NCBI RefSeq assembly: GCF_004784475.1
Contig: NZ_SRRT01000012.1
Span: 44,671-108,670, forward strand
From: Streptomyces bauhiniae
Lineage (GTDB): Bacteria; Actinomycetota; Actinomycetes; Streptomycetales; Streptomycetaceae
Reading direction: 5' to 3'
Length of the DNA stretch: 64,000 nucleotides
In this document: piece by piece, positions 29,401 to 37,324 of the stretch
Layout: each line of letters starts with the position of its first letter
Numbering within the stretch: position 1 is the first letter of the stretch
Notes under the pieces: model-generated
What the model saw: only the letters and a program-made list of their open reading frames with translations
Database searches by the model: none
What the model was told of the DNA's origin: nothing
Program-made: the position numbers and the translations under genes

Positions 29401-30288
29401 GGAGGAGTACGACAGCCTCACCTTTGGTTCGAAGCCGCCCGGCACGCTCGGTGTGGGCATGCCGTAGGACCAGGCGAAGTCGCCGGTGTTGAGGCTGGTG
29501 TTCCAAGCGGCGGATGGGGACAGCTGGCTGGCGGTGTAGTCGCCTTTGTCGCTGGAGGTGCCGGCGGTGACCGCGAGCACCATCGGCTGGGCGATCCCTT
29601 TGCTGGTGGTGTCGGTGGCGAGGAGGTTCACGCCGTCGGCACGGAGCGTGTGGGTTTTGGGATCGTTGTGGGTGGTCAGCCGGTGCGGGGTGGTGCATTC
29701 GCGGTCGCTGGGGGTGGTCAGCGCGCAGTGCGGGAGCTGGACGAGGGTGAGTCGGCGCTCGTAGCCACCGCCGAAGGTCTGGGAGAAGGCGGAGTAGTTG
29801 ACGTGCACGTCTACCGTGCCGCTGGTGGCACCGTCTTGCGGAGTGAGGGCGAACAGTGGGCCGTCGATGCCGGCCTTTGCGGATGCGGCGTGATCGAGCA
29901 ACCGTACTGTGGTCTTGCCGGCGAATTTGGTCTGCTTGCGTTTGTTGCCTGTGGCCGCTGGGGCGGTGAGGGTGAGCGGAATCCCCTCCGCGGTGGAGGG
30001 GCGGTTCTTCGGGGCCGCCGCGGTGGGCACGGTGAGGGTGGCGGTGGCTGGCTTGGGCCAGGCGTGTTTGGGCGTCTGTCTAGGGGTGCGGGGTTGGCCG
30101 TCGCGCTTGCGTGGCTTCATCGCCACGTGGTGCCCGGCTACGGGCTTCTCTGACGCCGGGACCTTTGGCAGGTCGTCGGCTTGCGCGACCGTGCTGGTCA
30201 ACGTGCCTTGCAGCAGGGTGCCGACCAGCACGGTGGAGACCACCAGTGCGGTCCGGCTTCGGACTCTGCCCCACCCCTTGGTGCCCAT
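23482..30288 (-). CDS. Secreted RHS-repeat polymorphic toxin with Hint domain and C-terminal toxin
   Basis: 2268 residues from ATG 30288 (AAAGGGG nine bases upstream; ATG 30309 also in frame). A signal peptide (VVSTVLVGTLLQGTLTSTVA) is followed by a wall-region domain containing the block FAWSYGMPTPSVPGGFEP, then many YD/RHS repeats and the RHS-associated core LGAREYDPTTSRFLSVDP near residue 1840. A Hint (intein-like) autoprotease starts at CFLAGTDVLMSNGKTKDIED (about residue 2020) and ends with LHTYYVLAGRTPVLVHN. The final ~100 residues are the variable toxin: HALDSAKRPDGDGTHFVRGV, GRVGYWDPDKRSVVIEDGDG, KGGKDWFDNVLR. The toxin type is unassigned; the conserved-looking His, Arg and Trp pattern recalls small nuclease toxins, which is only a guess. 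The LamG partner is upstream, immunity downstream. Confidence 0.9.
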   Translation of the reverse strand: MGTKGWGRVRSRTALVVSTVLVGTLLQGTLTSTVAQADDLPKVPASEKPVAGHHVAMKPRKRDGQPRTPRQTPKHAWPKPATATLTVPTAAAPKNRPSTAEGIPLTLTAPAATGNKRKQTKFAGKTTVRLLDHAASAKAGIDGPLFALTPQDGATSGTVDVHVNYSAFSQTFGGGYERRLTLVQLPHCALTTPSDRECTTPHRLTTHNDPKTHTLRADGVNLLATDTTSKGIAQPMVLAVTAGTSSDKGDYTASQLSPSAAWNTSLNTGDFAWSYGMPTPSVPGGFEPKVRLSYSSGSVDGRTANTNNQSSWAGDGFELWSGYIERSYKPCTDDDVTNADGKKPGDLCWAYDNATISFNGHAAELIPTSTADTFKIKGDDGTLVKRIYGTLTSNPRGNGAHNDEYWRVTTTDGSRYYFGYHKLTGWASGNETTDSTWTVPVYGDDTGEPCHGATFEESWCQQGWRWNLDLAIDVHGNAITYYYDKETNNYVRNLKPADETPYTRGGTLDRIEYGLPSTSIYASQPLAKVDFTSQERCLPQTGVTCDPSTIDDKAFYWYDTPWDLNCKSGTDCTTGTPSFWTRLRLTGITTQVRKADGTYAPVDEWKLDHRWGMSDTDYQLLLDYLQHTGKSTTPAITLPKVTFDYTQRPNRPDVTGDDLAPFIKERLSNIQDEAGGQIDVSYSATACDPANPPIPQGNTSRCFPVYAPKPGHTDPQLQWFNKYVVDAVAQTDRTRSGAPDMVTRYTYLDGAAWHFDDNDGLTKEKYKTWSTYRGYGHVRVQTGGQDPVGMKSQTDHYFLRGMDGDKGATAPVEITNDDGTTITDHDSAAGYEYKTEQYSGPGGKVLAKTINNPWHYETAKRVRSWGTTTANLTGTTNTWTWTSLDDGAGSSWRKTYTSYAHETKAGRITLMHEAGDTATSADNQCTRTTYVDNTSTWILTSPSRVETALGTCQTTPDRSKDVIADTRTAYDGQDYGTAPTKGDATRTATLKSHDGTTATYLESGATFDTYGRQLTATDITATVTATETTAPVRSARTDGRTTTTAYTPATGLLTSAKVTSPPATAGSTATAQSVTTYYDTLRGLPTISLDPNTKRTDTTYDALGRKLKIWLPDRSKANNDLPNYEFTYTTVEGKPVAIGTKTLKSASAQQTSYQLLDGFLRPRQIQTPGPNGGMVVSDTLYDERGLAAKTFAPYYNSAAPGTDFLTLDNALEVETQTWNTYDGLGRMTKSQQIAGNSDNADVLATTLTNYDGDRVTITPPKGATPTTTLLDVRGRPTELWQYPNATPTGTPDKTLYAYLSITGPNPNGALAKLTDPAGNTWTYTYDQRGNQIEANDPDKGKTTIAYDDRNLATSTTEVERKKTTATVYDNLGRVMETREGSATGPLLTKNVWDPTGYRGQLASATRYEGTDAYTTSYSMYDALYRPNRTTITIPATTANGALADTYDNTVRYNANGTVQSIGYPAAGALTAETITPTYDEVLRPKTLVGSGAVNYVTDTAYSLTGKPLQYTLQNGAKFTQVTNSYEWGTQRLSTSRVDRQDVPGVDKSATYAYDEAGNIHAITDVSRDGTDSQCFQYDYLDRLTEAWAQNTSTCATTPSASALGGPAPYWYSYGYDKTGNRKSQTLHNTAGDTSKDEKRDYAYPTAGSARPHALSQVTSTGPNGTSINSYTYDEAGNNDTRTINGDKQTLTWSADNHLLTHIQPDASGGTKTTSYVYDANGNRLIRRTPTATTLYLGGTEITLPKGSTTPTAQRYYDLGGGNQAIRTNDNKVSFLIGDQHGTSELAINAADLTMQQRRTTPFGGYRGTQPTNWPGEKTFVGGTQDPTGLIHLGAREYDPTTSRFLSVDPIIDPSDPQQLNAYAYANNNPVTMSDPNGLKPESLCGKEGHCGDTRETFTQDDEGKWTPHSRTAHMGAPRDDGSTVVTYTVADGDSRVTWKTTIGSGGEERLGVLPEGPDRRITALKDTFKALVFDYDLAGQCAHDVTWDCAWLAADIPFFKLAKAAKLGKLGKEAKVTEGILSACTKCFLAGTDVLMSNGKTKDIEDVKVGDKVLATDPKTGKSAAKKVTRLIVTDGDKHFNELSIAAKDGIDKLTATYEHPFWSPSQHDWVQAGSLKPGMTLRTDKGDTVIITANRPYAQHARTYNLTVEGLHTYYVLAGRTPVLVHNSSCPEVDEISENISKHALDSAKRPDGDGTHFVRGVDDGALSYYVDGVINGNVPNVETRYLQNGRVGYWDPDKRSVVIEDGDGGTVFTPKGGKDWFDNVLR

Positions 30289-30323
30289 CTGCCCTGTTCC
30301 CCTTTGCATCGCTCGGTATGAAC

Positions 30324-30370
30324 GGCTCGTGCAGGGCCCAGCCCTTGGTGAGGGCTGGGCCCTGCGAGCC
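30324..30370 (-). terminator. Long GC hairpin between LamG and RHS genes
   Basis: GCAGGGCCCAGCCC and GGGCTGGGCCCTGC form a perfect 14-bp stem around TTGGTGA, extended outward by GGCTC/GAGCC with a two-base bulge. It sits between the stop of the LamG gene (30463) and the start of the RHS gene (30288). It may be a partial terminator that lowers RHS expression relative to the LamG protein. Confidence 0.6.
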
Positions 30371-30462
30371 GGAAGTCAGCGTCGCTTCTGTGGTGTGGTT
30401 GAGTGGGTCGGGAGGCTGCGGTGAACGGCTGCCGCCGTCGCTGTGGCTTCCCGACCGGTTGG

Positions 30463-33400
30463 TCACGGTCCGGGTATGGTCGGCAGCTCTTGCAGTCCGT
30501 TGAGTGCGGCGATCTGGGTGTCGCGCAGCACGCCGTCGAAGACCCACACGTCGTCGAGGGCGCCGGGCCAGTATTCGCCCCAGGTGGTGGCGCCGGTTTT
30601 GGCCCGGCCCAGTTGCAGGCCCTTGGTGGCGTCGAAGGGCGGGCTGCTCTCACTCCATGCGACGACATCGGTGCAGGTCGGATCGTCCGGATGCTCGTCG
30701 TCGTCGACGTCCGGGCATAGTGCCTGTTTCAGTTCGCCGTTGACGTACAGCCGCAGCTGCGCTTCGAAGGCGTCATAGACCACCCCTAGGTGGGTCCAGC
30801 CGCCGGGGACGATGGTGGATTCCGCGGTGTGATGGGTCGCTGTGGTGCTGTCGGTCTCCGCGACATCCAGCACGAACCGCCCGCTCATCGACAATCCGGT
30901 TTCGTCCGGTGGGTTGGGTATGTAGCGCACGGCGAACCCGTTGGTGTTCGTTCCGGCCTGGCTCATCACCGTCACCGTCTTCTGCGGCGGGCTGGCGGTG
31001 GAGACCCAGGTGGCGGCGGTGAAACTGGTGTTGGTGGCCGTCGGCGAAGCGGCGGTGCTGGCGTAGCCGGTGCTGGTGCCGTTCAGCAGCAGCGAGCCGG
31101 CGCCGATGGCCTTGTCGGTGGTGGTGACGGTGGCGCCGGAGCCCAGAGTCAGCGGATGCGGGCCCTGGTCAGCCGGAACGTCGTCGGCCGAGGTGATGGG
31201 GGAGCCGGAGGCGGCATTGAGCTTCCAGCGGCCCTCGACCTTGGCGTGCTGCTTGTACATCTCAGAGATCTCTTGGGTGGACAGCATTCGGTCGAAGACC
31301 TGTACGTCGTCGATCTGTCCGGGGAAGAACGCGGTAGGTGTGCCGTCATAGCGGGCGGCGCCCAGTTGCAGCGGGCCGGAGGCGTACCAGGTGATGGTGT
31401 GGTCTGCACCGCCTGCGTACTGGCCGTTGAGGTACAGCCGGATACGGCCTGCGTCCTTGGAATAGACACCGGTCAGATGGGTCCACTGCCCCACCGGTGC
31501 CACGTTGGGATCAAGCGCGGGATCGGCGGCGGTGCGCTGCGCGGCGCGTACCAGGATGCTGTCGGTGGTGTCGGTGAGGTAGTTGTTGAACGACCAGCCG
31601 TAAATGGGCGAGTAGTACAGCTCGAAACCGGATCGGTGGGCGCCGGGCTGGGTCACGGCGATGGCCGCGGTGGTGGGCCGGGCCGTCAGCTTCACCCAGG
31701 CGCTTACGCTGAAGTTACGCATGGTGTTGATGTACGGCGATGTGGCGCTGGCATAGTCGTTGACGCCGTCAAACTTTGCCGCGTTACCGTCCGGGCTGGT
31801 CAGGCCGGTCTGCGGGCCGCCCTGGTAAACCGCCGGGAAGACGTCCGCGCGTCCGGTGACAGTGGTGCGCGGTGCGCCCTGGTCGTCGGTGGGGCCCTCA
31901 TCCAGTTGGAACACCGCCCGGGCCGATCGGCCGGAGCCGATCGGCTGCTTGTGGTACAGGGCCGTGATCTCGGACTGGGCGAGCGGCTTGTCGAAAATCC
32001 GCACCTCGTCGACACTGCCGGGGAAGAACGCCTTGGGCGCGCCCGAGGCGGACCCCGCGCCCACTATCAGACCTCGGCGGGCATCCCACGGCGTGGCATA
32101 GCTGGTGGAACCGGCCAACGTCCCGTTCACATACAGCTGCAGCACATCGGTGTCGCCGTTGTACAGACCTACCAGGTGCACCCACTCACCGGTCTTGACC
32201 CCGCCGGCCGCAGCCTGCATCGCCCTTACCGGGCTGGCACTCGCGGTATCAGCCGAGTACTGGTTGAACGCCCACCGGTCGAGGGACTTCGAGTAGTACA
32301 GCTCGAAGCCGGGCGAAGAGTTGCCGGGCTGCGCGGCGATGATAGCCGCGTCATTCGGCATCGCCGAAAGCTTCGCCCAGGCCGCCACCGAGAAGCTCTG
32401 CGAGGTGTCCACCACGGGGATGTCGGACTCCAGGTAGTCGTCCACCCCGTCGAAGGTGGTCGCGGCGCCGATCGCGCCGGGGCTGCCCAGGGTGGGCTGG
32501 TCATGTATGGCGAGCTGCCGGTCGCCGGCCGTGCCGGTTGTCTGGGTAGCCCCGGCCGGCTCGTCCAGCTTCCATTGGGCACGGGCCGGCTGGCCGGCTT
32601 TGGCCCGGTAGCGGTAGGTGGTCTCTTCCGTCTTCTTACTCGGATTTCCAGCGGCGTCCCATGCCTGGACCGTGATGAAATTCAGTCCCGGCTTGGTGGG
32701 GGCGATGCGCACGGTCTGCGCGGCGCCGTTGGTGGTCGGCACCTTGTGGTCGGGGGCGCTGCAGTCCGGGTCACCGTTGGTGCCGTAGCAGTAGTAGGCG
32801 ACATCGGTGGAGGAGGGGCCGAAGGTGAAGTTGCCGTGCCGGCCCACCCCGTCGTACCACGGGTCGTTGGGGTCTTCTGTGTCGGAGGGTGGGTAGTCGC
32901 CGGAGGTGATGGCCGGCCCGGCCGGGACGGAGTTGTCGATCCAGAAGTAGCAGGCGTGCTCGTTGTACCAGGACCACGGCGAGTACGCGGCTCCGTCATA
33001 GGACTGGGCTGCCCAGGCCACCTTCTTGCCCGTCGGTACCGAACTGGTCAGGGCGAGGGTAAAAGGCGATGGGCTGGACTTGTCCGTGGTGAGCGCAGAG
33101 GTCCAGCGGGCCTTCCAGCCCTGCCCGTCGCCGGCATCCCAGTAGGCGCGGACCCGCACCCTGACCCGGTCGCCATCCGGGTCGGTGACGCCGTTGATGG
33201 TTACCGACGGGCGGGAGCGCACGTAGTCCTTGTCAGCGTCAGTGTCACAGTCACCGCCGTGGCTCATTGACATCTGCGAGGTCTTGATCTGCTGCGGCGG
33301 CAGGTTGTAGGTCACCCGCAGATAGGCGTCGTCGGTGAACCTCTTCCAGCCGTACTTGTCATCCTCGTGCTTCGCCTTCAGCCCGAAGGTGGTGTAGTCA

Positions 33401-34794
33401 TCGCCGTGGGAAGCGGCGTACTTCACCGCGTCGAGCGCGTTGAACTCCACATCAGCCGGCCCCGAGCAGCCGTCACCGCCGTAGGCCACGTCCCGGTAGG
33501 TCAGATAGTCCAGCCAGTCGTCCTGCGTGTTGTCCCAGGTGCTGGTCGGGCCCATGGACTTGGTGCGCCACAGCTCCACGGCCCGGCCGTCACACGAAGC
33601 GGACCAGACCTCCTTCGCAATGAACTCGGCAGACAGGATCGTCTTCCCGGCGAACTTGGCAGTGGGCAATTTGTAGAACAGGCGCTTCAGGTCATACGGG
33701 GCGCAGTAGTCCCACTCACACAGGCCCAACCCCTCGTTGGATTCGCCGTTGAACCGGTATTGCGGTGCGTCGTGCCAGTAGCGGGAGACCATCGTCCAGT
33801 CCCCGGCCTTGGGCGTGTCGGTGTGCGGGTCGATGTACACCGGCCAGGTGGTTTTCTCGTCGGTGAGCATCTGCTGATCCGGGGTCAGCTGCAGGTGCTC
33901 GCCATCTGCCGGTATTTGAAGGTCGATCGGCGCCAGTTGGGAGGCGTCACCTGGGCCTTGGGCCGCATCGTCGGCTGCGGTGGCCACAGTGGCCGCGCGC
34001 ATCCCGGTCGCCGCAGCCGAGCCGGTGGAGTCCCACATGATCGGCTCGGGTGCCGCGAACACCACACCGCCCGCCTTCTCGTCGAGCGCTTCGAAGCCAC
34101 CACCGGCGGACTCACGCACATCCAGGCCGTCGGTCTGCATCCCGAGAGTGAGCTGAGCCAGGGCCGGGTTCTTCGCCGCCTCGGCCGAGCGCACCACGAG
34201 AAGCTCGTGGAAGCCCGTGGTGTCCGCCCGCAGGGTCAGATCGACCCCGGGCAGGACGTCCGGATAGGTGGCCGTGTCGCCACTCAGGACCGGCTTGGGC
34301 AACGGCTCGGGCCAGGAGAACGACAGCGTGCGACCGAGCTGGTCAAGGCGCACCAGCGGTGTATTGGCACCGCCGCCGGAGAAGCTCATCCCGACCGAGG
34401 CAACCGTCGGGCCTACGCTGCCGTCGCTGCGCACCTCAAGGGTGTTGTCGATCGCCTTCCACGCCCCACCCACCCGGGCCCGCACGGGCCGCAGATGCTG
34501 CACGACCTCGCGGTCGCCGGACGGGGTCGCGAAGGTCTCGCTGGACTCATCCCGCAGTGAGGTGATCTCCACGTTCTTGCCGGTGTCCGCGGCCAGCGTC
34601 GTGGCGGCCGCCTCAGTTGGCGCGCTCTTGGCCGCCGGCTTCGCGGCGGATGAGGAAGGCGCCGCGGCGGACGGCACAGCAGCGGTGGCGGGCAGCGCCA
34701 GAAGACCGGCCATCAGCGCCGCGGCCAGCCCTCCCACGTGCCAGGAAGAACCCTTCCCCTGACGTCTCACTCCGTACGACCGTAGCTGCCGCAT
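30463..34794 (-). CDS. Large secreted LamG (concanavalin-like) protein, RHS partner
   Basis: 1443 residues from ATG 34794 with GAAGGGGAGGGG upstream. The N-terminus has a twin-basic start and a hydrophobic signal (GLAAALMAGLLALPATAA) followed by an Ala/Ser/Pro linker. Residues about 330-500 hold a DNRLRE-like domain (FYKLPTAKFAGKTILSAEFI; VEFNALDAVKYAASHGDDY). Three LamG/jelly-roll domains follow at about 735-930, 955-1160 and 1185-1400, each starting like ARAQWKLDEPAG or GRWKLNAASG and containing FDGVDDY and SFSVAAWAKL blocks. Such proteins usually sit directly upstream of secreted RHS toxins in Streptomyces and probably present or anchor them at the envelope. First gene of the operon LamG - RHS - immunity. 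Confidence 0.88.
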   Translation of the reverse strand: MRQLRSYGVRRQGKGSSWHVGGLAAALMAGLLALPATAAVPSAAAPSSSAAKPAAKSAPTEAAATTLAADTGKNVEITSLRDESSETFATPSGDREVVQHLRPVRARVGGAWKAIDNTLEVRSDGSVGPTVASVGMSFSGGGANTPLVRLDQLGRTLSFSWPEPLPKPVLSGDTATYPDVLPGVDLTLRADTTGFHELLVVRSAEAAKNPALAQLTLGMQTDGLDVRESAGGGFEALDEKAGGVVFAAPEPIMWDSTGSAAATGMRAATVATAADDAAQGPGDASQLAPIDLQIPADGEHLQLTPDQQMLTDEKTTWPVYIDPHTDTPKAGDWTMVSRYWHDAPQYRFNGESNEGLGLCEWDYCAPYDLKRLFYKLPTAKFAGKTILSAEFIAKEVWSASCDGRAVELWRTKSMGPTSTWDNTQDDWLDYLTYRDVAYGGDGCSGPADVEFNALDAVKYAASHGDDYTTFGLKAKHEDDKYGWKRFTDDAYLRVTYNLPPQQIKTSQMSMSHGGDCDTDADKDYVRSRPSVTINGVTDPDGDRVRVRVRAYWDAGDGQGWKARWTSALTTDKSSPSPFTLALTSSVPTGKKVAWAAQSYDGAAYSPWSWYNEHACYFWIDNSVPAGPAITSGDYPPSDTEDPNDPWYDGVGRHGNFTFGPSSTDVAYYCYGTNGDPDCSAPDHKVPTTNGAAQTVRIAPTKPGLNFITVQAWDAAGNPSKKTEETTYRYRAKAGQPARAQWKLDEPAGATQTTGTAGDRQLAIHDQPTLGSPGAIGAATTFDGVDDYLESDIPVVDTSQSFSVAAWAKLSAMPNDAAIIAAQPGNSSPGFELYYSKSLDRWAFNQYSADTASASPVRAMQAAAGGVKTGEWVHLVGLYNGDTDVLQLYVNGTLAGSTSYATPWDARRGLIVGAGSASGAPKAFFPGSVDEVRIFDKPLAQSEITALYHKQPIGSGRSARAVFQLDEGPTDDQGAPRTTVTGRADVFPAVYQGGPQTGLTSPDGNAAKFDGVNDYASATSPYINTMRNFSVSAWVKLTARPTTAAIAVTQPGAHRSGFELYYSPIYGWSFNNYLTDTTDSILVRAAQRTAADPALDPNVAPVGQWTHLTGVYSKDAGRIRLYLNGQYAGGADHTITWYASGPLQLGAARYDGTPTAFFPGQIDDVQVFDRMLSTQEISEMYKQHAKVEGRWKLNAASGSPITSADDVPADQGPHPLTLGSGATVTTTDKAIGAGSLLLNGTSTGYASTAASPTATNTSFTAATWVSTASPPQKTVTVMSQAGTNTNGFAVRYIPNPPDETGLSMSGRFVLDVAETDSTTATHHTAESTIVPGGWTHLGVVYDAFEAQLRLYVNGELKQALCPDVDDDEHPDDPTCTDVVAWSESSPPFDATKGLQLGRAKTGATTWGEYWPGALDDVWVFDGVLRDTQIAALNGLQELPTIPGP

Positions 34795-35469
34795 GGCGTT
34801 CCCCTCCCCTTCACCGCCGCGACCGAACAGACGTCACGGCCAGGGAAAGATAAACAGCGGGTGAAGTGGCGTCTACAGGAAGTTAATGACGGCAAAACAG
34901 ACCTTTTCCTGATCTACACAACCGCACTCACCTTGTGAGAAAGATCACCGCCGTCTCATACATTTTCCTCGAGCTTCCCGGATGGCAAACCCTCCACTGC
35001 GAGGATGGATTTGACCCGCGCATCCCCGGCCATCGAGATGCGACAGCGATATCCAAAGCAGACTTCCCATCAGCACTTCTGGCGCGCCGTCCCGCTCTTT
35101 ACACGTGCACAGCCCCCTCGGCCTTTCACCGCGAAACACCTCCTGGGCCGCCCAGACCAGTGCCACCCGTGCTTCTGACAGGGAGTGCTGCGAGGGCATG
35201 CACTGCGCGCCCATGACGGCAGCAGGGAGAATCCGGCGTACCGAACGCGTGAGTCCAGCCTACGAATCGACGGTCCGAGACGGGCGGAAACATCGGCTGT
35301 ATCTCAGACGCCGCCTGGCTTTGCACGGCGCGCAATCCGGCGCCGCATGTCGCGGCATCCTTCCCTGTTGCTTGGAAAGCAGGGGAAGTCAGCGCCTTGG
35401 CTGTCGGGCGCCTGGACGCCGGAGCCGCAATGGGCCGTTAAGGCCGCTGAGGGCGTGATGGTCAGGGGC
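34795..35469. other. Intergenic region upstream of the LamG gene
   Basis: The first 150 bp should hold the promoter of the LamG-RHS operon and is locally AT-richer (34850-34960). I cannot single out a reliable -35/-10. No protein-like small ORF was found up to the end of the GDPD gene. Confidence 0.35.
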
Positions 35470-36372
35470 TTAGTGCGCGGTGCCGTCGGTGTAGCCCGCG
35501 GCGGTCAGAGCCCGCTGCAAGCGATCGGGGCGGTTGCTGATGAACCCGTCGGCGCCACCGCGGGCGAACTCGACCGCGCTCTCGGGGTCGTCCACCGTCC
35601 AGAGGAAGACCTTCAGCCGCTGCCCGTGCGGGCCCTTCAAGGCATGGGCCGCCTTGAAGTACCGAGGGCTCACCTTCAGGTACTTCATGTTGATCTTGTC
35701 GGCCACCTTCGCGTACACCGCCAGGTCCTTCACCGTCGGTTCACGCGACAGCAGGGCAGTGCGTGCCTGGGGGGCCTTGGCGCGTACGGTCCGCAGGGTG
35801 CCGGTGTCGAAAGCCTGAATGACCAGTCGGTCGGTCACTCGGTCGCCCTTGAGCCAGCCCAGCCGGCCGAGTTCCCTCACTGTGTCCTCGGCGAGCTGCG
35901 GATAGATCTCCGGCCACTTGATCTCGAGTACCAGCTTCTGGCCGTTGCTGTCGACGCGGCGCATATACTGCTGAAGGGTCGGTATCTTCTCCCCCGCCCA
36001 CTGCTGGCCCTTCCAGCCGCCGGCGTCCAGCGTGGATATCTCCGCCCAGGTGAAGTCCCCGACTTTCCACGGCGCACGCTTCGGGAACTTCTCCTCGACA
36101 TCGGTGGTGCGGGTCAGAGTCTTGTCGTGGATGACCACCAGCGTGCCGTCTTTGGTGCGCTGGACATCGTTCTCCAGCCAGTCGATTCCCTGTGCCCGCG
36201 CCGTGTCCACCGCGGCCAGGGTGTTCTCCGGGGCCGCGCGGCTGCCGGCCCTGTGAGCCACAGTCACCACACCCTCGCGGCTCGTCGCGTCCGTCTCCGT
36301 GGACGTCACCAGCAGCACCGCGACCAGGCTCAGGCCCAGTCCTGCCACGCACAGGACAACGCGCGCGAACAT
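35470..36372 (-). CDS. Secreted glycerophosphodiester phosphodiesterase (GDPD)
   Basis: 300 residues from ATG 36372. A signal or anchor segment (VVLCVAGLGLSLVAVLLV) is followed by the GDPD core: VVTVAHRAGSRAAPENTLAA (catalytic His-Arg and Glu-Asn), IDWLENDVQRTKDGTLVVIH with the metal-binding E-x-D and the second catalytic His followed by DKTLTRTT, then LVLEIKWPEIYPQLAEDTVR (E-x-K) and KVFLWTVDDPESAVEFARGG ending DGFISNRPDRL. All family signatures are present. It hydrolyses glycerophosphodiesters to glycerol-3-phosphate and an alcohol outside the cell, for phosphate or carbon scavenging or teichoic-acid turnover. Single gene. Confidence 0.9.
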   Translation of the reverse strand: MFARVVLCVAGLGLSLVAVLLVTSTETDATSREGVVTVAHRAGSRAAPENTLAAVDTARAQGIDWLENDVQRTKDGTLVVIHDKTLTRTTDVEEKFPKRAPWKVGDFTWAEISTLDAGGWKGQQWAGEKIPTLQQYMRRVDSNGQKLVLEIKWPEIYPQLAEDTVRELGRLGWLKGDRVTDRLVIQAFDTGTLRTVRAKAPQARTALLSREPTVKDLAVYAKVADKINMKYLKVSPRYFKAAHALKGPHGQRLKVFLWTVDDPESAVEFARGGADGFISNRPDRLQRALTAAGYTDGTAH

Positions 36373-36703
36373 CCACTCTCCTCATGGGGCGACGGCACAG
36401 ACTTGCACGGCGTGGTCGGGACGGCCGGTAGTGCCAGGAAGAGGAGAGACTACCCACCACCCGCCGAGTCACCTGCGGGCGGCCGGGACCATCGGTCACG
36501 CCGTGAGCGGCAACGCCGTCCTACTCGGCCCCAAGGTCAGGCCCGCAGATGCGGCCGCGTCGAAGGAGCGGGCTTGCCCTTGCCCGGGGACGGATATAAC
36601 AACGCCTGGTCCAACGACGGCCCGCGGACCACGTCCCTTGCCGCCCACTAGGTCCTGTCTCTTTGACCTCTGCTTGATCGGACCACGTGCGAGGGTGGTG
36701 GCC
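36373..36703. other. Upstream region of the GDPD gene, nothing else supported
   Basis: Should hold the GDPD promoter. Near 36650 the phrase CTAGGTCCTGTCTCTTTGA recalls insertion-sequence ends, but no paired end or transposase start is visible here. Confidence 0.35.
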
Positions 36704-36946
36704 ATGCCGCAGCTTGGTCACTGCCTCCGATCTTTCAGATTCACGTTCGGGCTTGCTCCGACACGCTTCGCTGCATGCAGGGAGACAGGTGTCCCAGCTC
36801 GGGAGCACGCCTTGGTAGAGAGCGAGACGTTCTGCGGCATCCCTCGGCGCCAGGTGACGGTCTATCGGCATCTGTTCGTCGCGAAGAGGTCCGGGACGTG
36901 CTCGGACTGCCGAGCGAAGGCGGTCGATGCTTCCTCCCGGTCCTGA
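36704..36946 (+). CDS. Small hypothetical protein with C-terminal CxxC
   Basis: 80 residues from ATG 36704: MPQLGHCLRSFRFTF, FAACRETGVPAREHALVESE, TFCGIPRRQVTVYRHLFVAK, RSGTCSDCRAKA. The HLFVAK...TCSDC ending recalls short actinomycete zinc-finger-like hypotheticals, so I think it is real or a recent remnant. It abuts the IS5 transposase remnant on the other strand, which shares the final bases. Confidence 0.35.
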   Translation: MPQLGHCLRSFRFTFGLAPTRFAACRETGVPAREHALVESETFCGIPRRQVTVYRHLFVAKRSGTCSDCRAKAVDASSRS

Positions 36947-36947
36947 G

Positions 36948-37075
36948 TCAGACTTTCCGTAGTCGCGTCCAGATCAGGATGGCTGCAAGGTGGAGTGCGC
37001 CTTCGTAGGCGACGAGCGCGAGCTTGTCCGTTCGCATGACCAGGCCGCGCCACTGCGCGAATAGCCCGCTACGAG
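36948..37075 (-). pseudogene. C-terminal remnant of an IS5-family transposase
   Basis: The minus-strand peptide GLFAQWRGLVMRTDKLALVA, YEGALHLAAILIWTRL is the usual C-terminal end of Streptomyces IS5-type transposases, ending at TGA 36948. Nothing of the catalytic core is present. The remnant lies at the point where the STAND-like gene loses its 5' end, so the insertion or a later deletion probably truncated that gene. Confidence 0.6.
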
Positions 37076-37324
37076 TCACAACTGCTCCTAGCGGTTGGTG
37101 GCGTTGGCAGGTCCTGAGGGGACACATGACCAATCGGTACATCTCGCCGCGGCAGCCTGCACGTCATACAGGCCGTCGAGAAGCCCACGCCCCCATGACA
37201 GGTATGCGAAAACGCCCAGCTCCACGCCGGGTCCACTCCCGGTGGCGTCGGCAGGGCTCTGCTCGCGCTGAGCGGCACCTTCTTGCGTCTGAACACCTCG
37301 GTCGACGGGCAGGCGTACTGAACG

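Noticed and set aside
30790..33270. 826-codon plus-strand frame across the LamG gene
   Set aside because: It is a GC-bias shadow of the minus-strand LamG gene, whose frame has signal peptide and three LamG domains. The plus frame has no domain or RBS.
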